DNA of 64,000 nucleotides, from contig PNAJ01000144.1 in the NCBI GenBank assembly GCA_003170295.1, forward strand, positions 3,647 to 67,646, in the 5' to 3' direction. The notes below the pieces were generated by a model that was given only the letters and a program-made list of their open reading frames with translations, was not told where the DNA came from and did not search any database. Below are positions 40,964-50,463 of the stretch, in pieces. This DNA comes from Bryobacterales bacterium. Its GTDB lineage: Bacteria; Acidobacteriota; Terriglobia; Bryobacterales; Bryobacteraceae. A program made the position numbers and the translations under genes. Positions within the stretch are counted from its first letter, which is position 1; every line of letters starts with the position of its first letter.

Positions 40964-43327
40964 ATGCTGTCACGTTGGCTGATCGCATGGCGCTCTCTCC
41001 GGCGCAGGCCCGCGTTTTTCGCGGCGACCCTGTTGATTCTGGCACTCGGCATCGCCGCGAACACCGCCGTATTCTCGGTGGTGGACGCCACGCTGCTCAA
41101 GCCGCTTCCTTACGCCAATCCCGACCGCTTGGTCGTCGTCATGGAAGGCAGCCCGAAGACCGGCCGCGAAGGATTGCTCGCGCCCGCCCGCATGGAAGAC
41201 TGGAACCGCTTGAATCGGACCCTCGAGGCCATTTCCGGCCTCTATAGCGAAAACGCGACCGACTCGAGCGGCCCCGAACCGGAACGCCTATCCGGCCGCC
41301 GCGTCGCGCCCCGATTTTTTCAAGTCCTGCAAGCGCCGCCCGCGCTGGGCCGCTATTTCACCGCGGAGGAGGAGCAGGAGAACGGACCGGCCAGCGCCGT
41401 GATCGGCTACCGGCTGTGGACCCGTCGATACCAGCAATCGCCAGCGGTAGTGGGAAGCCGGCTCGTTCTCGGCGGGAAAGGCTATACCATCGTCGGCGTC
41501 TCTCCGGCCAGTTTCGCCGATCCCACAGTCGACCTGTGGATGCCCGCCCATGTCCCGGCATTCCTGATGCGGATTCGCGAGGCCCGCTTTTTCTCCGGCG
41601 TGGGGCGGATGAAGCCCGGCGTGACCATCGTGCAGGCGCAGGCGGATCTCGCGGGCGTGCAAAATCAGTTAGGCGAACAGTTTCCTGCCACCGATCGGGG
41701 CTGGTCCGCCGACGTGGGCGATTTGAAGGAGGCGCGAGTCGGGAATTTCCGCCGCGGGCTGTTCCTCGTTTTGGGCGCCGTCGTTCTCTTGTTCCTGATC
41801 GCCATCGCCAATACCGCCGCACTCTCGCTGACGCAGGTTACGAGAAGATCGGGTGAATTTGCCATCCGGGGCGCCCTCGGAGCCAACCGCTGGCAGATCG
41901 CGGGAGGAGTATTGCGTGAGTCGGCAATCATCGCGGCGCTGAGCGCGACGGGCGGCGCGGCTCTTGCGGCATTGCTCTTGCGTCTGCTGCGATCTCGCCT
42001 CGCCGACCTTCCTCGCCCCGCCGAAATCGCACTCGATTGGCGCGCCCTGGCCGTCGCCACACTCGCGGGTTGCGCTGCCGCGCTGCTGTGCGGTCTCGTT
42101 CCCGTGATCCAGGCAACCCGCCGCACTTCCGCGGCTCTGCTGGCATCTTCGGGACGCGGCAATTCCGGGCAGCGGCATCGCTGGCAAGGCGCGCTCGCCA
42201 TGGCCCAAATCGCTCTCACATTTCTGCTGCTCTCCGGAGCCGGCCTGATGCTGCGCACCTACCGGAATCTCTCCCACTCCGATCCAGGATTTCAAACCTC
42301 GCACGCCGTGGCCTTCCATGTCGGAGCCGCCTGGAACGAGGACCGCCAGCATGTCGGCCTGATGCAAGAAGCCCTGCTCGATAAGTTCAGCGCCCTGCCC
42401 GGCGTCGAAGCCGCCGGTTTCGCCAACTTCCTGCCCGCCTCCGGCGCGACGCTTCGTTATCAATACATGTTCGGCAACGAACCTGCCGTGACCGCCGGCG
42501 AGCGCAGCGTCACGCGCGACTATTTCAAGGCCGTTGGAACGCCTGTGGTTGCGGGCGAATCCTGTCCGGAGCTTCGCGCGATTGCTGCCGCGCCGCAGAA
42601 AGCTCTCGTCAACCTGCGCTTCGTCAAGCAATTCCTTAACGACCAGAACCCCATCGGCCGGACCTTCAAAATGGCGGATGTCCAAAAACCCTTCGAGATC
42701 TCGGGCGTCGTAGCGGACTCGAGAGAAGATGCGCTCAATACCGCGCCCGTGCCTTACGTCTATATCTGTATCGGACCCGGCAACTGGCCCGATCCCGAAT
42801 ATGTGGTGCGTACCGCGGGCGATACCACGCCCTTGCTCCACGCGATCCGCGCCGCGATCCATGAGGTCGAGCCAGCCAGAGCCGTGTTCGGGCTCAATTC
42901 GCTGGCCGACGTGGTCGACTCGACGCTCGACCAGCCGCGCCTCGATGCGCAGATGATCGGCTTCTTCGCCCTCTCCGCGCTGCTGCTGGCATCGGTTGGC
43001 ATTTATAGTCTGGTGACTCTGATGGCGATTTCGGGAACCCGAGAAATCGGCGTGCGCATGGCCCTCGGCGCCGCGCCCGGACAGATCGTGCGCCAGATCG
43101 CCTCGGGCGTCGCGCGTCTGCTTCTTGCCGGAATCGCCGTGGGACTGGTCGCAACAGTCTTCGCCGGACGAGCCCTCGAATCGCTCCTCTTCGGCGTCAA
43201 TGCGCTCGATCCCGCGACGTTGCTGCTAACGTTATTGACCGTAGCCGCGGCGTCGCTCATAGCGATTTTTCTACCAGCGCGTCGCGCCGCGAGAGTAGAT
43301 CCCGCAATCGCCATTCGCGCGGAGTGA
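40964..43327 (+). CDS. ADOP-type duplicated permease (MacB/FtsX-like)
   Basis: Acidobacterial duplicated orphan permease. Started at ATG 40964 with AAAGGAGA upstream. The N-terminus LSRWLIAWRSLRRRPAFFAA leads to TM1 and the MacB-type periplasmic domain (YANPDRLVVVMEG, PALGRYFTAEEE). Two FtsX cores follow: about residues 270-420 (LVLGAVVLLFLIAIANTAAL, RSGEFAIRGALGANRWQIAG) and 660-790 (LMAISGTREIGVRMALGAAP). No ATPase gene is adjacent, which is usual for the family. 787 residues. Confidence 0.9.
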   Translation: MLSRWLIAWRSLRRRPAFFAATLLILALGIAANTAVFSVVDATLLKPLPYANPDRLVVVMEGSPKTGREGLLAPARMEDWNRLNRTLEAISGLYSENATDSSGPEPERLSGRRVAPRFFQVLQAPPALGRYFTAEEEQENGPASAVIGYRLWTRRYQQSPAVVGSRLVLGGKGYTIVGVSPASFADPTVDLWMPAHVPAFLMRIREARFFSGVGRMKPGVTIVQAQADLAGVQNQLGEQFPATDRGWSADVGDLKEARVGNFRRGLFLVLGAVVLLFLIAIANTAALSLTQVTRRSGEFAIRGALGANRWQIAGGVLRESAIIAALSATGGAALAALLLRLLRSRLADLPRPAEIALDWRALAVATLAGCAAALLCGLVPVIQATRRTSAALLASSGRGNSGQRHRWQGALAMAQIALTFLLLSGAGLMLRTYRNLSHSDPGFQTSHAVAFHVGAAWNEDRQHVGLMQEALLDKFSALPGVEAAGFANFLPASGATLRYQYMFGNEPAVTAGERSVTRDYFKAVGTPVVAGESCPELRAIAAAPQKALVNLRFVKQFLNDQNPIGRTFKMADVQKPFEISGVVADSREDALNTAPVPYVYICIGPGNWPDPEYVVRTAGDTTPLLHAIRAAIHEVEPARAVFGLNSLADVVDSTLDQPRLDAQMIGFFALSALLLASVGIYSLVTLMAISGTREIGVRMALGAAPGQIVRQIASGVARLLLAGIAVGLVATVFAGRALESLLFGVNALDPATLLLTLLTVAAASLIAIFLPARRAARVDPAIAIRAE

Positions 43328-43427
43328 GATGTTATGTTGCGTGCTCGCGTCCAGCGGGTTACCCTCCCACCACGCCCCAAATTTTTTGCACTGCGTGGGA
43401 CACTTGAACGGAGGCAGTTTCAGAGGG

Positions 43428-44267
43428 ATGACGGGTGCGCTGCGGAGTCTGGTCGAGGAACTGGAACAGGATCGTTCGCTCGACGAACCGGATCGGCTCT
43501 GCCGGCGCGTCGAGGCGCTCGATCGCCTGGAGGCCTATCTCATTGGGGGCAACGAGTCCAATGGGGCGGGAATCCACCACCGGGCTAGAGCGCTCTACAC
43601 GCGGCTGGAGGCTGCCAATTCAGAACTCTTCCGGGCCATCCGCGATGAAATTCAACGGGGCGCCGGGCCGGATATTTTGCTTCGGCGGCACGATGCTGGG
43701 CGCGCGCGTGGCGAAGGCTATGACTATCTTGACGAGTTGATCATCGGAGTCTTGCAGTTTGGAGAGCCCGGCGCCGGGGTGGTCCCGTTGGGGGCCGAGA
43801 TGGTGTTTTATCAGCCCACGCCGGCGCGCCATATATTCGATCTGATCGGCCGCACCGCACTCACTGAGCGCGATGTGCTGGTCGATCTTGGCTCCGGGCT
43901 GGGTCACGTTCCATTGCTGGCCTCCATTTGTACCAGCGCCCGCACCATCGGGATTGAGCTGGAGTCGGCCTACATCGATTGCGCCCGGCAGAGCGCTCAG
44001 GGGCTCAACTTAAACAACGTGACGTTCCTACAGCAGGACGCGCGGACAGCGGATTTGTCTGTCGGGACGGTGTTTTATCTATACACACCTTTCATCGGCA
44101 CGATTCTGCGTGCTGTTCTGGACTCGCTGCGACGGGAGGCCGCCAGCCGCGAGATTCGAATCTGCACGTTCGGCCCCTGCACGCCAACCATCGCCGAAGA
44201 GCAATGGCTGGAGGCGATCGGTGCGTCGGACGCGGACCGGATCGCCGTATTTTGCTCACGGAATTGA
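43428..44267 (+). CDS. SAM-dependent methyltransferase, DOT1-like core
   Basis: Started at ATG 43428 (MTGALRSLVEELEQDRSLD); no strong ribosome binding site, and an upstream start is possible. The first ~110 residues are helical. The methyltransferase core has motif I VLVDLGSGLGHVPLLASICT, then GIELESAYIDCARQSA and FLQQDARTADLSVGTVFYLY. This DLGSG...GIE arrangement recalls DOT1-type enzymes, but the overall match is limited. 279 residues. The substrate is unknown. Confidence 0.75.
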   Translation: MTGALRSLVEELEQDRSLDEPDRLCRRVEALDRLEAYLIGGNESNGAGIHHRARALYTRLEAANSELFRAIRDEIQRGAGPDILLRRHDAGRARGEGYDYLDELIIGVLQFGEPGAGVVPLGAEMVFYQPTPARHIFDLIGRTALTERDVLVDLGSGLGHVPLLASICTSARTIGIELESAYIDCARQSAQGLNLNNVTFLQQDARTADLSVGTVFYLYTPFIGTILRAVLDSLRREAASREIRICTFGPCTPTIAEEQWLEAIGASDADRIAVFCSRN

Positions 44268-44276
44268 GGCCCATAT

Positions 44277-44305
44277 AAATAACGTTCTTTTGCCAGACGT
44301 TATTT
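44277..44305. terminator. Perfect 9-bp hairpin after the methyltransferase gene
   Basis: AAATAACGT pairs exactly with ACGTTATTT around an 11-nt loop, 9 bp past the stop. Its AT-rich lower stem could serve as a bidirectional terminator together with the convergent AbrB gene. The rest of the gap to 44463 shows nothing recognisable. Confidence 0.5.
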
Positions 44306-44463
44306 GGCGGCGCGCCTTACTTGTAAGTGTCCTTCGACTTAATAAGAATGGCGGCAATCTCCGCCAGCCTTAACGTTGCTCCATTGCGAGTCGTCCTTGG
44401 ATTCCAGGTCATCCGATGGCGCGCCCCAGCCTTTCCTGCACGTCGCGGGCGTCGTCAGAAAGC

Positions 44464-44742
44464 TCAAAGCGATAACGCATTCTTGACGGTGCGCCAAGGC
44501 TTCGACTCGCCTCGTTTGAGCTGAGCCAACCCGCGCCGCACGATTTTCGCTCCTTCGGACGTCAATATGTCGTCCGGATCGACCGAGCGTTTCGGCTTTA
44601 TCGGTACGCCGCCACGCTTCTCTGTAAACGCCACAAAATCCCCTGCTTGAAGCTGCAAGGTTTCGAGGATATCCCGCGGAATCACCACTTGGCGGCGCTG
44701 TCCCACGCGCGCGATTCGCTCTTGAGTAGGGGCTGTCTTCAT
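44464..44742 (-). CDS. AbrB/SpoVT-type DNA-binding protein
   Basis: Swapped-hairpin AbrB domain near the N-terminus: RIARVGQRRQVVIPRDILET, then LQLQAGDFVAFTEKRGG. A charged tail follows. 92 residues. Such proteins are usually antitoxins to a PIN or MazF toxin, but none is found upstream or downstream, so it is an orphan. Function as a solitary transition-state regulator is possible. Confidence 0.8.
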   Translation of the reverse strand: MKTAPTQERIARVGQRRQVVIPRDILETLQLQAGDFVAFTEKRGGVPIKPKRSVDPDDILTSEGAKIVRRGLAQLKRGESKPWRTVKNALSL

Positions 44743-44820
44743 GGTGACGAGCAGGCCGACTGAACTTCGCTTTTAGTGTAGAGGCAAACCAGCGGAGCGT
44801 CAAATTGCCGGCATGGTGGC

Positions 44821-44855
44821 GCGAGCTTCAGCTTGCAGCGTCGGCTTCAGCCGGC
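44821..44855. repeat. Dispersed repeat family C, copy 1
   Basis: GCGAGCTTCAGCTTGCAGCG followed by TCGGCTTCAGCCGGC. The same sequence, with one or two changes, is nested in the family B repeat at 57699-57731. It contains small inverted repeats (AGCTTCAGCTT, CGGCTTCAGCCG). Confidence 0.7.
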
Positions 44856-44879
44856 GTGCGTTTGTTTTCCAACGAAACC

Positions 44880-45914
44880 CTATCTCTTCACCCGCCCCGA
44901 CCCTCCGCCCTTCACGAGATCCTCGACCTCACTCCGCGTCAACCGGCAGTAGTCTCCCGGAATCGAGTGCTTCAGGCACGACGCGGCCACCGCGAACTCC
45001 AGTGCTTCTTGATGACTCCCCAATGTTTGCAAACCAAAAATGAGACCTCCGCCGAATGAATCGCCCGAGCCCACCCGGTCGACGATGTGCGTGATCTCGT
45101 AATACCGGCTCAAATGGAATTTCTGGCGATCGTGCAGGCAGGCCGACCAGTTGTTGTGCGAAGCGCTCTTCGATTCGCGCAGCGTAATTGCGATCATCTT
45201 CAGTTGCGGATATTTCGCGAGCACCGTCTCCGCCAGCTTCTCATACGCGCCGCGATCGAGATGGCCGCTTTCAACGTCCGCTGCGCCGTGAATCCCCAGC
45301 GCCAGCTGCACATCCTCTTCATTCGCGATCCCCACATCGACGTGTTGAAACAGCTCCGGCATCACTTCGTGAGCTTTTTTACCCCATTTCCACAGGTTTT
45401 TTCGATAATTCAGGTCGCAGCTCACGGTGAGTCCATGCGCTTTCGCCGCCGCGACGCTCTCCATCGCCAGCTTCGCCGAAGATTCGCTGATGGCCGGCGT
45501 GATTCCCGTGATGTGGAACCAGCCCGCGCCTTCAAACGCCTTCTGCCAGTCGATCGAGCCCGGTTTCGCGAGCGCAATGGCGGACCGGTCGCGATCATAG
45601 GTCACCGCCGATGGCCTCTGATTCGCACCCGCTTCAACGTAGTACACCCCCATGCGTCCTTCGCCGCGGACGATGTGCGAGGTGTCGACGCCCAGCCCGC
45701 GCAATTCGCGGATGCAAGCTTCGGCCGCCGGATGTTTTTCGGGCAGCACGGTCACATAGCGCGCCGGCAATCCGAACCCCGCCACCGCCACCGCGACATT
45801 CGCTTCGCCGCCGCCGAACGTGGCCATCAACTCGGGAGACTGGAAGAATCGCTCCATTCTGGGCGGCGCCAGGCGCAGCATGATCTCCCCAAAAGACACC
45901 ACAAGTTTTTGCAT
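44880..45914 (-). CDS. kdgK: 2-dehydro-3-deoxygluconokinase (PfkB family)
   Basis: Phosphorylates 2-keto-3-deoxygluconate before aldol cleavage. The N-terminus [20 protein letters not shown] is characteristic of KDG kinases. The substrate-binding [15 protein letters not shown] and the PfkB signature [16 protein letters not shown] with catalytic Asp are intact. 344 residues. It stands alone between two repeat copies. Other sugar-acid kinases of the family remain possible. Confidence 0.87.
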   Translation of the reverse strand: MQKLVVSFGEIMLRLAPPRMERFFQSPELMATFGGGEANVAVAVAGFGLPARYVTVLPEKHPAAEACIRELRGLGVDTSHIVRGEGRMGVYYVEAGANQRPSAVTYDRDRSAIALAKPGSIDWQKAFEGAGWFHITGITPAISESSAKLAMESVAAAKAHGLTVSCDLNYRKNLWKWGKKAHEVMPELFQHVDVGIANEEDVQLALGIHGAADVESGHLDRGAYEKLAETVLAKYPQLKMIAITLRESKSASHNNWSACLHDRQKFHLSRYYEITHIVDRVGSGDSFGGGLIFGLQTLGSHQEALEFAVAASCLKHSIPGDYCRLTRSEVEDLVKGGGSGRVKR

Positions 45915-45955
45915 GGGCTTAAAGCAATGAGTCTACCGCGGCCGCCGCCGCTTGT

Positions 45956-45986
45956 CGCGCGCACTCGTGCGTGCCGCGTCGACACT
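45956..45986. repeat. Dispersed repeat family D, copy 2
   Basis: The exact inverse of 6253-6283 over 31 bp, in the 99-bp gap between kdgK and the btuF-like gene. The flanks here are GC-rich and different from the first copy except for a few bases. Confidence 0.75.
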
Positions 45987-46013
45987 TGTGTCGCCGCCCC
46001 GGGACCACCGCGA

Positions 46014-46922
46014 TCAGCGGCCAAGGAATTTTTCCCAGCCGATTCCTTCAAGCGTCGGCTCAAACGACTCAGGATACAAAATCTCCGCCAGAATCCGCAG
46101 CGATTGGGCGACGCGCGGACCAGGGCGATTCAAATATTGATTTCCGTCCGCCAGGTAAACCTGCGCCCGAAGCTGAGTCCAGTCTTTACCCGATGTGAGC
46201 CAGTGCATCTCGGCGCGGGTACGCTTTAAATCGTAGCCGCAAGGCATGCAGACGATCGCGTCCGGATCGGCCGCCAGAACATCATCCCATTGCAGCCACG
46301 GAGAATGCGCCTTTGCAACTCCGAACAGATTCTGCGCGCCGAGCATTTCGGTCAGCTCCGGAATCCAGTTGCCCGCTGCCATCAGCGGCTCCTGCCATTC
46401 CACGTTGATAACGCGCGGCCTCCGTCCCGTCGCCCTTGCAACTGCCGCGATTTGCGCCATTTCAGATTGAATTTCGTCGACAAGCCGCCTCCCGCGACCG
46501 TCGACACCGCATGCTGCCGCAAGCCGGAGAATATCGCGATAAATCTCGTCGAGCGAGTTGGGCTCCAGCGCGACCACTTGAGGACGGGTCGAAAATCGCT
46601 TGCTCAGCGCCCTCTCGACATCTTCCAAACTCACCGCGCACACCTGGCACTGCGTCTGGGTAACGATATGAGTAGGTTGGAGGCGCTCCAGCGTTTCGTC
46701 GAAAACCCGATAAACGCTCTCCGCGGTCGCGAGCGTTTCTTTCACGCGCTGGTCGATTTGGCGGCTATCGCCGTGAATATCGAAAACGGGGGCGGTGCAG
46801 ACGGGAAGGTCCAGCACGGGCGCCGGATAATCGCATTCGTGCGACCGGCCCACCTGGAACTCGCCTAGCCCCAGCGCATGCACCATTTCAGTCGCGCTGG
46901 CAATGAGGGAGACGATTCGCAC
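46014..46922 (-). CDS. BtuF-like cobalamin/siderophore-binding protein, without signal peptide
   Basis: Class III periplasmic-binding fold. The start MRIVSLIASATEMVHALGLG, the HECDYP motif, and HIVTQTQCQVCAVSLEDVER are typical of the cobalamin-binding group that lacks a signal peptide. WLQWDDVLAADPDAIVCMPC is also conserved. 302 residues. No permease or ATPase gene is adjacent. The missing export signal and the QCQVC cysteines make a cytosolic or regulatory role plausible. Confidence 0.8.
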   Translation of the reverse strand: MRIVSLIASATEMVHALGLGEFQVGRSHECDYPAPVLDLPVCTAPVFDIHGDSRQIDQRVKETLATAESVYRVFDETLERLQPTHIVTQTQCQVCAVSLEDVERALSKRFSTRPQVVALEPNSLDEIYRDILRLAAACGVDGRGRRLVDEIQSEMAQIAAVARATGRRPRVINVEWQEPLMAAGNWIPELTEMLGAQNLFGVAKAHSPWLQWDDVLAADPDAIVCMPCGYDLKRTRAEMHWLTSGKDWTQLRAQVYLADGNQYLNRPGPRVAQSLRILAEILYPESFEPTLEGIGWEKFLGR

Positions 46923-46937
46923 TCCCCTAATATAGCC

Positions 46938-47087
46938 TTAGTGTTTTTGGGTTGCGCTCTGCTCGGCGAGCAGTTTTTCGAGTTCCTGAGCCTGGTCCTC
47001 CGCTGCGCCCAACGACGCGATGTTCAGGAGGCTGATTTGGAACTCGATCTCGCCGTTTTGCGGAACCGATGGGGGAGAAACTTGCAT
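46938..47087 (-). CDS. Candidate 49-residue protein
   Basis: ATG at 47085-47087, reading MQVSPPSVPQNGEIEFQISL, then LNIASLGAAEDQAQELEKLL and a short tail, stop at 46938-46940. The C-terminal half is a plausible amphipathic helix. A TATAAA at 47093-47098 lies just upstream, with the coding start only five bases on, which suggests a leaderless message. It ends 15 bp before the btuF-like gene begins, on the same strand. No family recognised. Confidence 0.45.
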   Translation of the reverse strand: MQVSPPSVPQNGEIEFQISLLNIASLGAAEDQAQELEKLLAEQSATQKH

Positions 47088-47170
47088 AATCCTTTATATC
47101 GGGCTTAAGGATCCCGGTCGATAGGTATATGGTACTCTTTCACTTGATAAAACGCCTTAATTGGTCAAAA

Positions 47171-50100
47171 ATGACGCGATACGAAGCCTTAACCGCCCTT
47201 AATTTCACCTTTTTTAGCCTCCTTTCGGGTCAGGAAGTCGACGACCGGCAGGCCGCGCGCCAGGAATGGTTTTACACCCAGCGGGCCTATCCCAACGGCA
47301 CTATCCCCACGGGTGCGCGGCTTAATGCGATTCGTGAAATTCAACGCATCGACCGCGCCGCGCGCTTCCAGCGACAATCCCTTGCCGCTCGCCGCCCGAT
47401 GGCGAATGCCGCGATTACCATGGATTCGTCCAATTGGACGCTGATCGGGCCGCAGCCGACCGATGCCGGATCCACTTACGTGACGGCTGGACGGGTCAAC
47501 GCCATCGCCATCGATCCGCGCAGTAACAAAACCGTCTACATCGGCGCGGCGGAAGGGGGTGTTTGGAAGACGACCGATGGCGGAGTGAACTGGCTCCCTC
47601 TTACCGACGCGCAGGTTTCGCTTGCCAGCGGCGCGATCGCCCTCGACCCGAACAATCCCGATACGGTTTATGTGGGAACGGGCGAGGAGAATTTCGCGCA
47701 GGATAGCTATTATGGCGCGGGAATCCTCAAATCGACCGATGCCGGTGCGACGTGGACGAATCTCGTCGGGCCGTTTCTGCGCGACTACATATCGGCCATC
47801 GCGATCCATCCCGCCAGCACCAGCATGCTGTGCACCTCCGCGCAGGGACTCTGGCGATCGACCGACGGCGCGGCGACGTGGAAACAGGTCCTAACCGGAG
47901 TCGCCACGTCCGTGGTTTTCGATCCCAATGGCAATGACGTCTGGGCCGCGCTCGGAGCCATAGGTGGGAGTGCGAAAAACGGCCTGTACCATTCGAGCGA
48001 TGGAGGCGTCACCTGGAGCCAGATCAGTGCTGGCGCCGTGGCGGGAATGTTTCCGTCCGTTAATGTCGGACGAATTGAAATTGCTCTGGCACCGTCCGCG
48101 CCGTCGACGATTTACGTTCAAATTCAGAGCACGTCCAGCACGGCCTCGGGCTCTCTGCTGGGGATCTACAAGACCGCCGATGGCGGCAGCACGTGGAACA
48201 AGCTGACGATTCCCAACAGCGCTTTGTGGGGCAACCAGCTGTGGTACGACAATCCGATCCGCGTCAGTCCCACGGACCCGAACATCGTCTACGCCGGCGG
48301 TCTTTTGATTTACCGCACGCTTGACGGAGGAGTCTCGTGGACCGAACTGTCGCAAGCCGGGCCTAATGGCGCTTTCATTCACGTGGATGAGCACGTGTTC
48401 GCCTTTACCCCCGACGGAACCACTCTCTACATAGGAAACGATGGGGGCGCATACAGCACCTCCGACATAAGCGCCAACCGTCCCAACTGGACTCCGCTGA
48501 ATTCCACGCTGGCGGTCACGCAGTTCTATCCCGGAATCTCCATCAGCCCCGCGAACCCGCAAGTAGCGCTTGCCGGGGCGCAGGATAACGGGACGCAGCG
48601 CTTCGGCGGTTCGGTGAGCTGGAATAACGTCGCATGCGGCGACGGAGGATTCACCGCGATCGACCCATCGTTTCCGCAGTACGCATACGCCTCCTGCCAG
48701 GATATTTCTCCACAAAGGACCCTCGATATCTCCGGCATCAACTGGATTCCCGCGGACTACGGAATCGATCAGACCGATCTCACGCAGTTCATTTCGCCGT
48801 TCGTCATCGATCCCTCGAATCCGCAGACCTTATATTTTGGAACCTACCGCTTGTGGCGGACGGTCGACAGCGCTGGGCGATGGAATCCCGTCTCGCTCGA
48901 CCTGACCGGCGGAAAGAAGACGATTAAAGCGATCGCCGTGGCCCCGTCCGATTCCAACACGGTCTATGTCGCCACCAGCAACAGCAAAATGCAGGTCACC
49001 TCCGACATTCAAGATGGTTTGAACGCCGTTTGGATCGATCGCAGCGCGGGCCTGCCAACTCTCACGCCGACGCATATCGCGATCGACGCGGTGGACGCCG
49101 CCACTGCCTACGTAACGTACTCCGGGTTCGCAAGCGCAGCCCATATTTTCAAGACCTCGAATGCAGGAGCCAATTGGGTGAGTGTTACCGGCAACCTTCC
49201 GAACATCCCGGTGAACGACCTGGTCATCGATCCGGATCTTCCCTCGACTCTCTATGTCGCGACAGATGCGGGCGTGATGGTCTCGACCGACGGAGGCGCC
49301 ACCTGGTCGAGCCTGGGCAACGGCCTGCCGAATGTGGTCGTCTCGTCGTTGACTCTCGACCGCGGCTCGCGGATCCTGCGCGCGGGAACCCACGGCCGCA
49401 GTGTCTGGGACATTCTGGTGCCGTTAGCCGGTGGCACCCAGCAGCCTTCGATCACATCGATTTCACCCACCACCGGCAACTCTTCCGGTGCCGATTTCAC
49501 GCTCACGGTCACCGGATCGGGATTCGGCTCCTCCACGCAAATTCGCTGGAACGGCCAGAGCCGCTCGACTACCTTCGTCGATTCCAGCCATCTGACGGCG
49601 ACGATTCCGGCGAGCGATATCGCGCTGGTGGGACGCGCATCGGTGGCGGCCTTCACCGCTGCGGCCGGCGGAGGAGCCTCCAACGCATTTTCCTTCACGA
49701 TCGGACCCGCTCCGGCGACAGTCTCGGCCGCCGCCGTCAGCGCCGCTTATCCTGAGGGAGGGGCGGTGCTGGGGCAGCGCAGCATCTCGTCTCTTTACGG
49801 CACCAACTTGTCGGCGCTGGCAGCGGACGCCGATCTCGGGCCGCCTCTCCCGTTCAGCCTGGGCGGCACGTCGATGATCATCGCCGGCAACGATGTCCCG
49901 CTGTTCTTTGTCTCTCCAGGCCTGGTGAATTTCCAGGTTCCGTTCCTGAATGTGAGCGGACCCTCGAAGGTCCCCTTGACCATCAATCAGGGCGGCCAGT
50001 CGACCACTGTAACGGTCACGGTCCAGCCGTACGCTCCCGCCCTGTTTACGACCAATGGCGGAGGAACCGGGCAAGCCGCCGCGGAGATCGCCAACACCGC

Positions 50101-50458
50101 GTCCATAGCCGCGCCGGTGGGCGCATTCCCCGGCTCGCGGCCGATCCACATTGCCGAGTATCTGTCGATTTATTGCACCGGTCTCGGCGACGTGACCAAC
50201 CGGCCGACGCTTGGCTCTGCGGCGAAGGCGAGCCCTCTCTCGACGACGCTGGCTAGTCCCGCAGTGAGTATCGGTGGAGTGCCCGGCGTGGTTTCCTTCT
50301 CGGGTCTGGCTCCAGGATTCGCGGGGCTCTATCTGGTGAACGTCAGGATTCCGGACACGGCGCCTCTTGGCTCCGCAGTCCCGATTGTGCTGGCGATCGG
50401 TGGATTTACCTCGAACACGGCGACAATTGCCGTGGATGCGGGATCTGCCAGCAATTAA
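47171..50458 (+). CDS. Large exported Asp-box (BNR/sortilin-like) protein with IPT and Solibacter-type C-terminal domain
   Basis: Seven or eight Asp-box motifs (e.g. GGVWKTTDGGVNW, GLYHSSDGGVTWSQI, GVMVSTDGGATWSSL) build a beta-propeller over residues ~90-760. An IPT/TIG domain follows (ITSISPTTGNSSGADFTLTV). The last ~240 residues (SSLYGTNLSALA, VPLFFVSPGLVNFQVPFLN, LSIYCTGLGDV, GLAPGFAGLYLVNVRIPD) fit the lineage-specific TIGR03437-type domain. Start is ATG 47171, or 47129; the signal peptide is weak. 1095 residues. Probably cell-surface carbohydrate or protein binding. Confidence 0.85.
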   Translation: MTRYEALTALNFTFFSLLSGQEVDDRQAARQEWFYTQRAYPNGTIPTGARLNAIREIQRIDRAARFQRQSLAARRPMANAAITMDSSNWTLIGPQPTDAGSTYVTAGRVNAIAIDPRSNKTVYIGAAEGGVWKTTDGGVNWLPLTDAQVSLASGAIALDPNNPDTVYVGTGEENFAQDSYYGAGILKSTDAGATWTNLVGPFLRDYISAIAIHPASTSMLCTSAQGLWRSTDGAATWKQVLTGVATSVVFDPNGNDVWAALGAIGGSAKNGLYHSSDGGVTWSQISAGAVAGMFPSVNVGRIEIALAPSAPSTIYVQIQSTSSTASGSLLGIYKTADGGSTWNKLTIPNSALWGNQLWYDNPIRVSPTDPNIVYAGGLLIYRTLDGGVSWTELSQAGPNGAFIHVDEHVFAFTPDGTTLYIGNDGGAYSTSDISANRPNWTPLNSTLAVTQFYPGISISPANPQVALAGAQDNGTQRFGGSVSWNNVACGDGGFTAIDPSFPQYAYASCQDISPQRTLDISGINWIPADYGIDQTDLTQFISPFVIDPSNPQTLYFGTYRLWRTVDSAGRWNPVSLDLTGGKKTIKAIAVAPSDSNTVYVATSNSKMQVTSDIQDGLNAVWIDRSAGLPTLTPTHIAIDAVDAATAYVTYSGFASAAHIFKTSNAGANWVSVTGNLPNIPVNDLVIDPDLPSTLYVATDAGVMVSTDGGATWSSLGNGLPNVVVSSLTLDRGSRILRAGTHGRSVWDILVPLAGGTQQPSITSISPTTGNSSGADFTLTVTGSGFGSSTQIRWNGQSRSTTFVDSSHLTATIPASDIALVGRASVAAFTAAAGGGASNAFSFTIGPAPATVSAAAVSAAYPEGGAVLGQRSISSLYGTNLSALAADADLGPPLPFSLGGTSMIIAGNDVPLFFVSPGLVNFQVPFLNVSGPSKVPLTINQGGQSTTVTVTVQPYAPALFTTNGGGTGQAAAEIANTASIAAPVGAFPGSRPIHIAEYLSIYCTGLGDVTNRPTLGSAAKASPLSTTLASPAVSIGGVPGVVSFSGLAPGFAGLYLVNVRIPDTAPLGSAVPIVLAIGGFTSNTATIAVDAGSASN

Positions 50459-50463
50459 GCGGC

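Noticed and set aside
41669-42862. 397-codon open frame antisense to the ADOP permease
   Set aside because: No recognisable domain or start signal; composition typical of a shadow frame.
44268-44463. Toxin gene partner for the orphan AbrB
   Set aside because: The region downstream of AbrB has no start codon followed by a PIN- or MazF-like frame on the minus strand.
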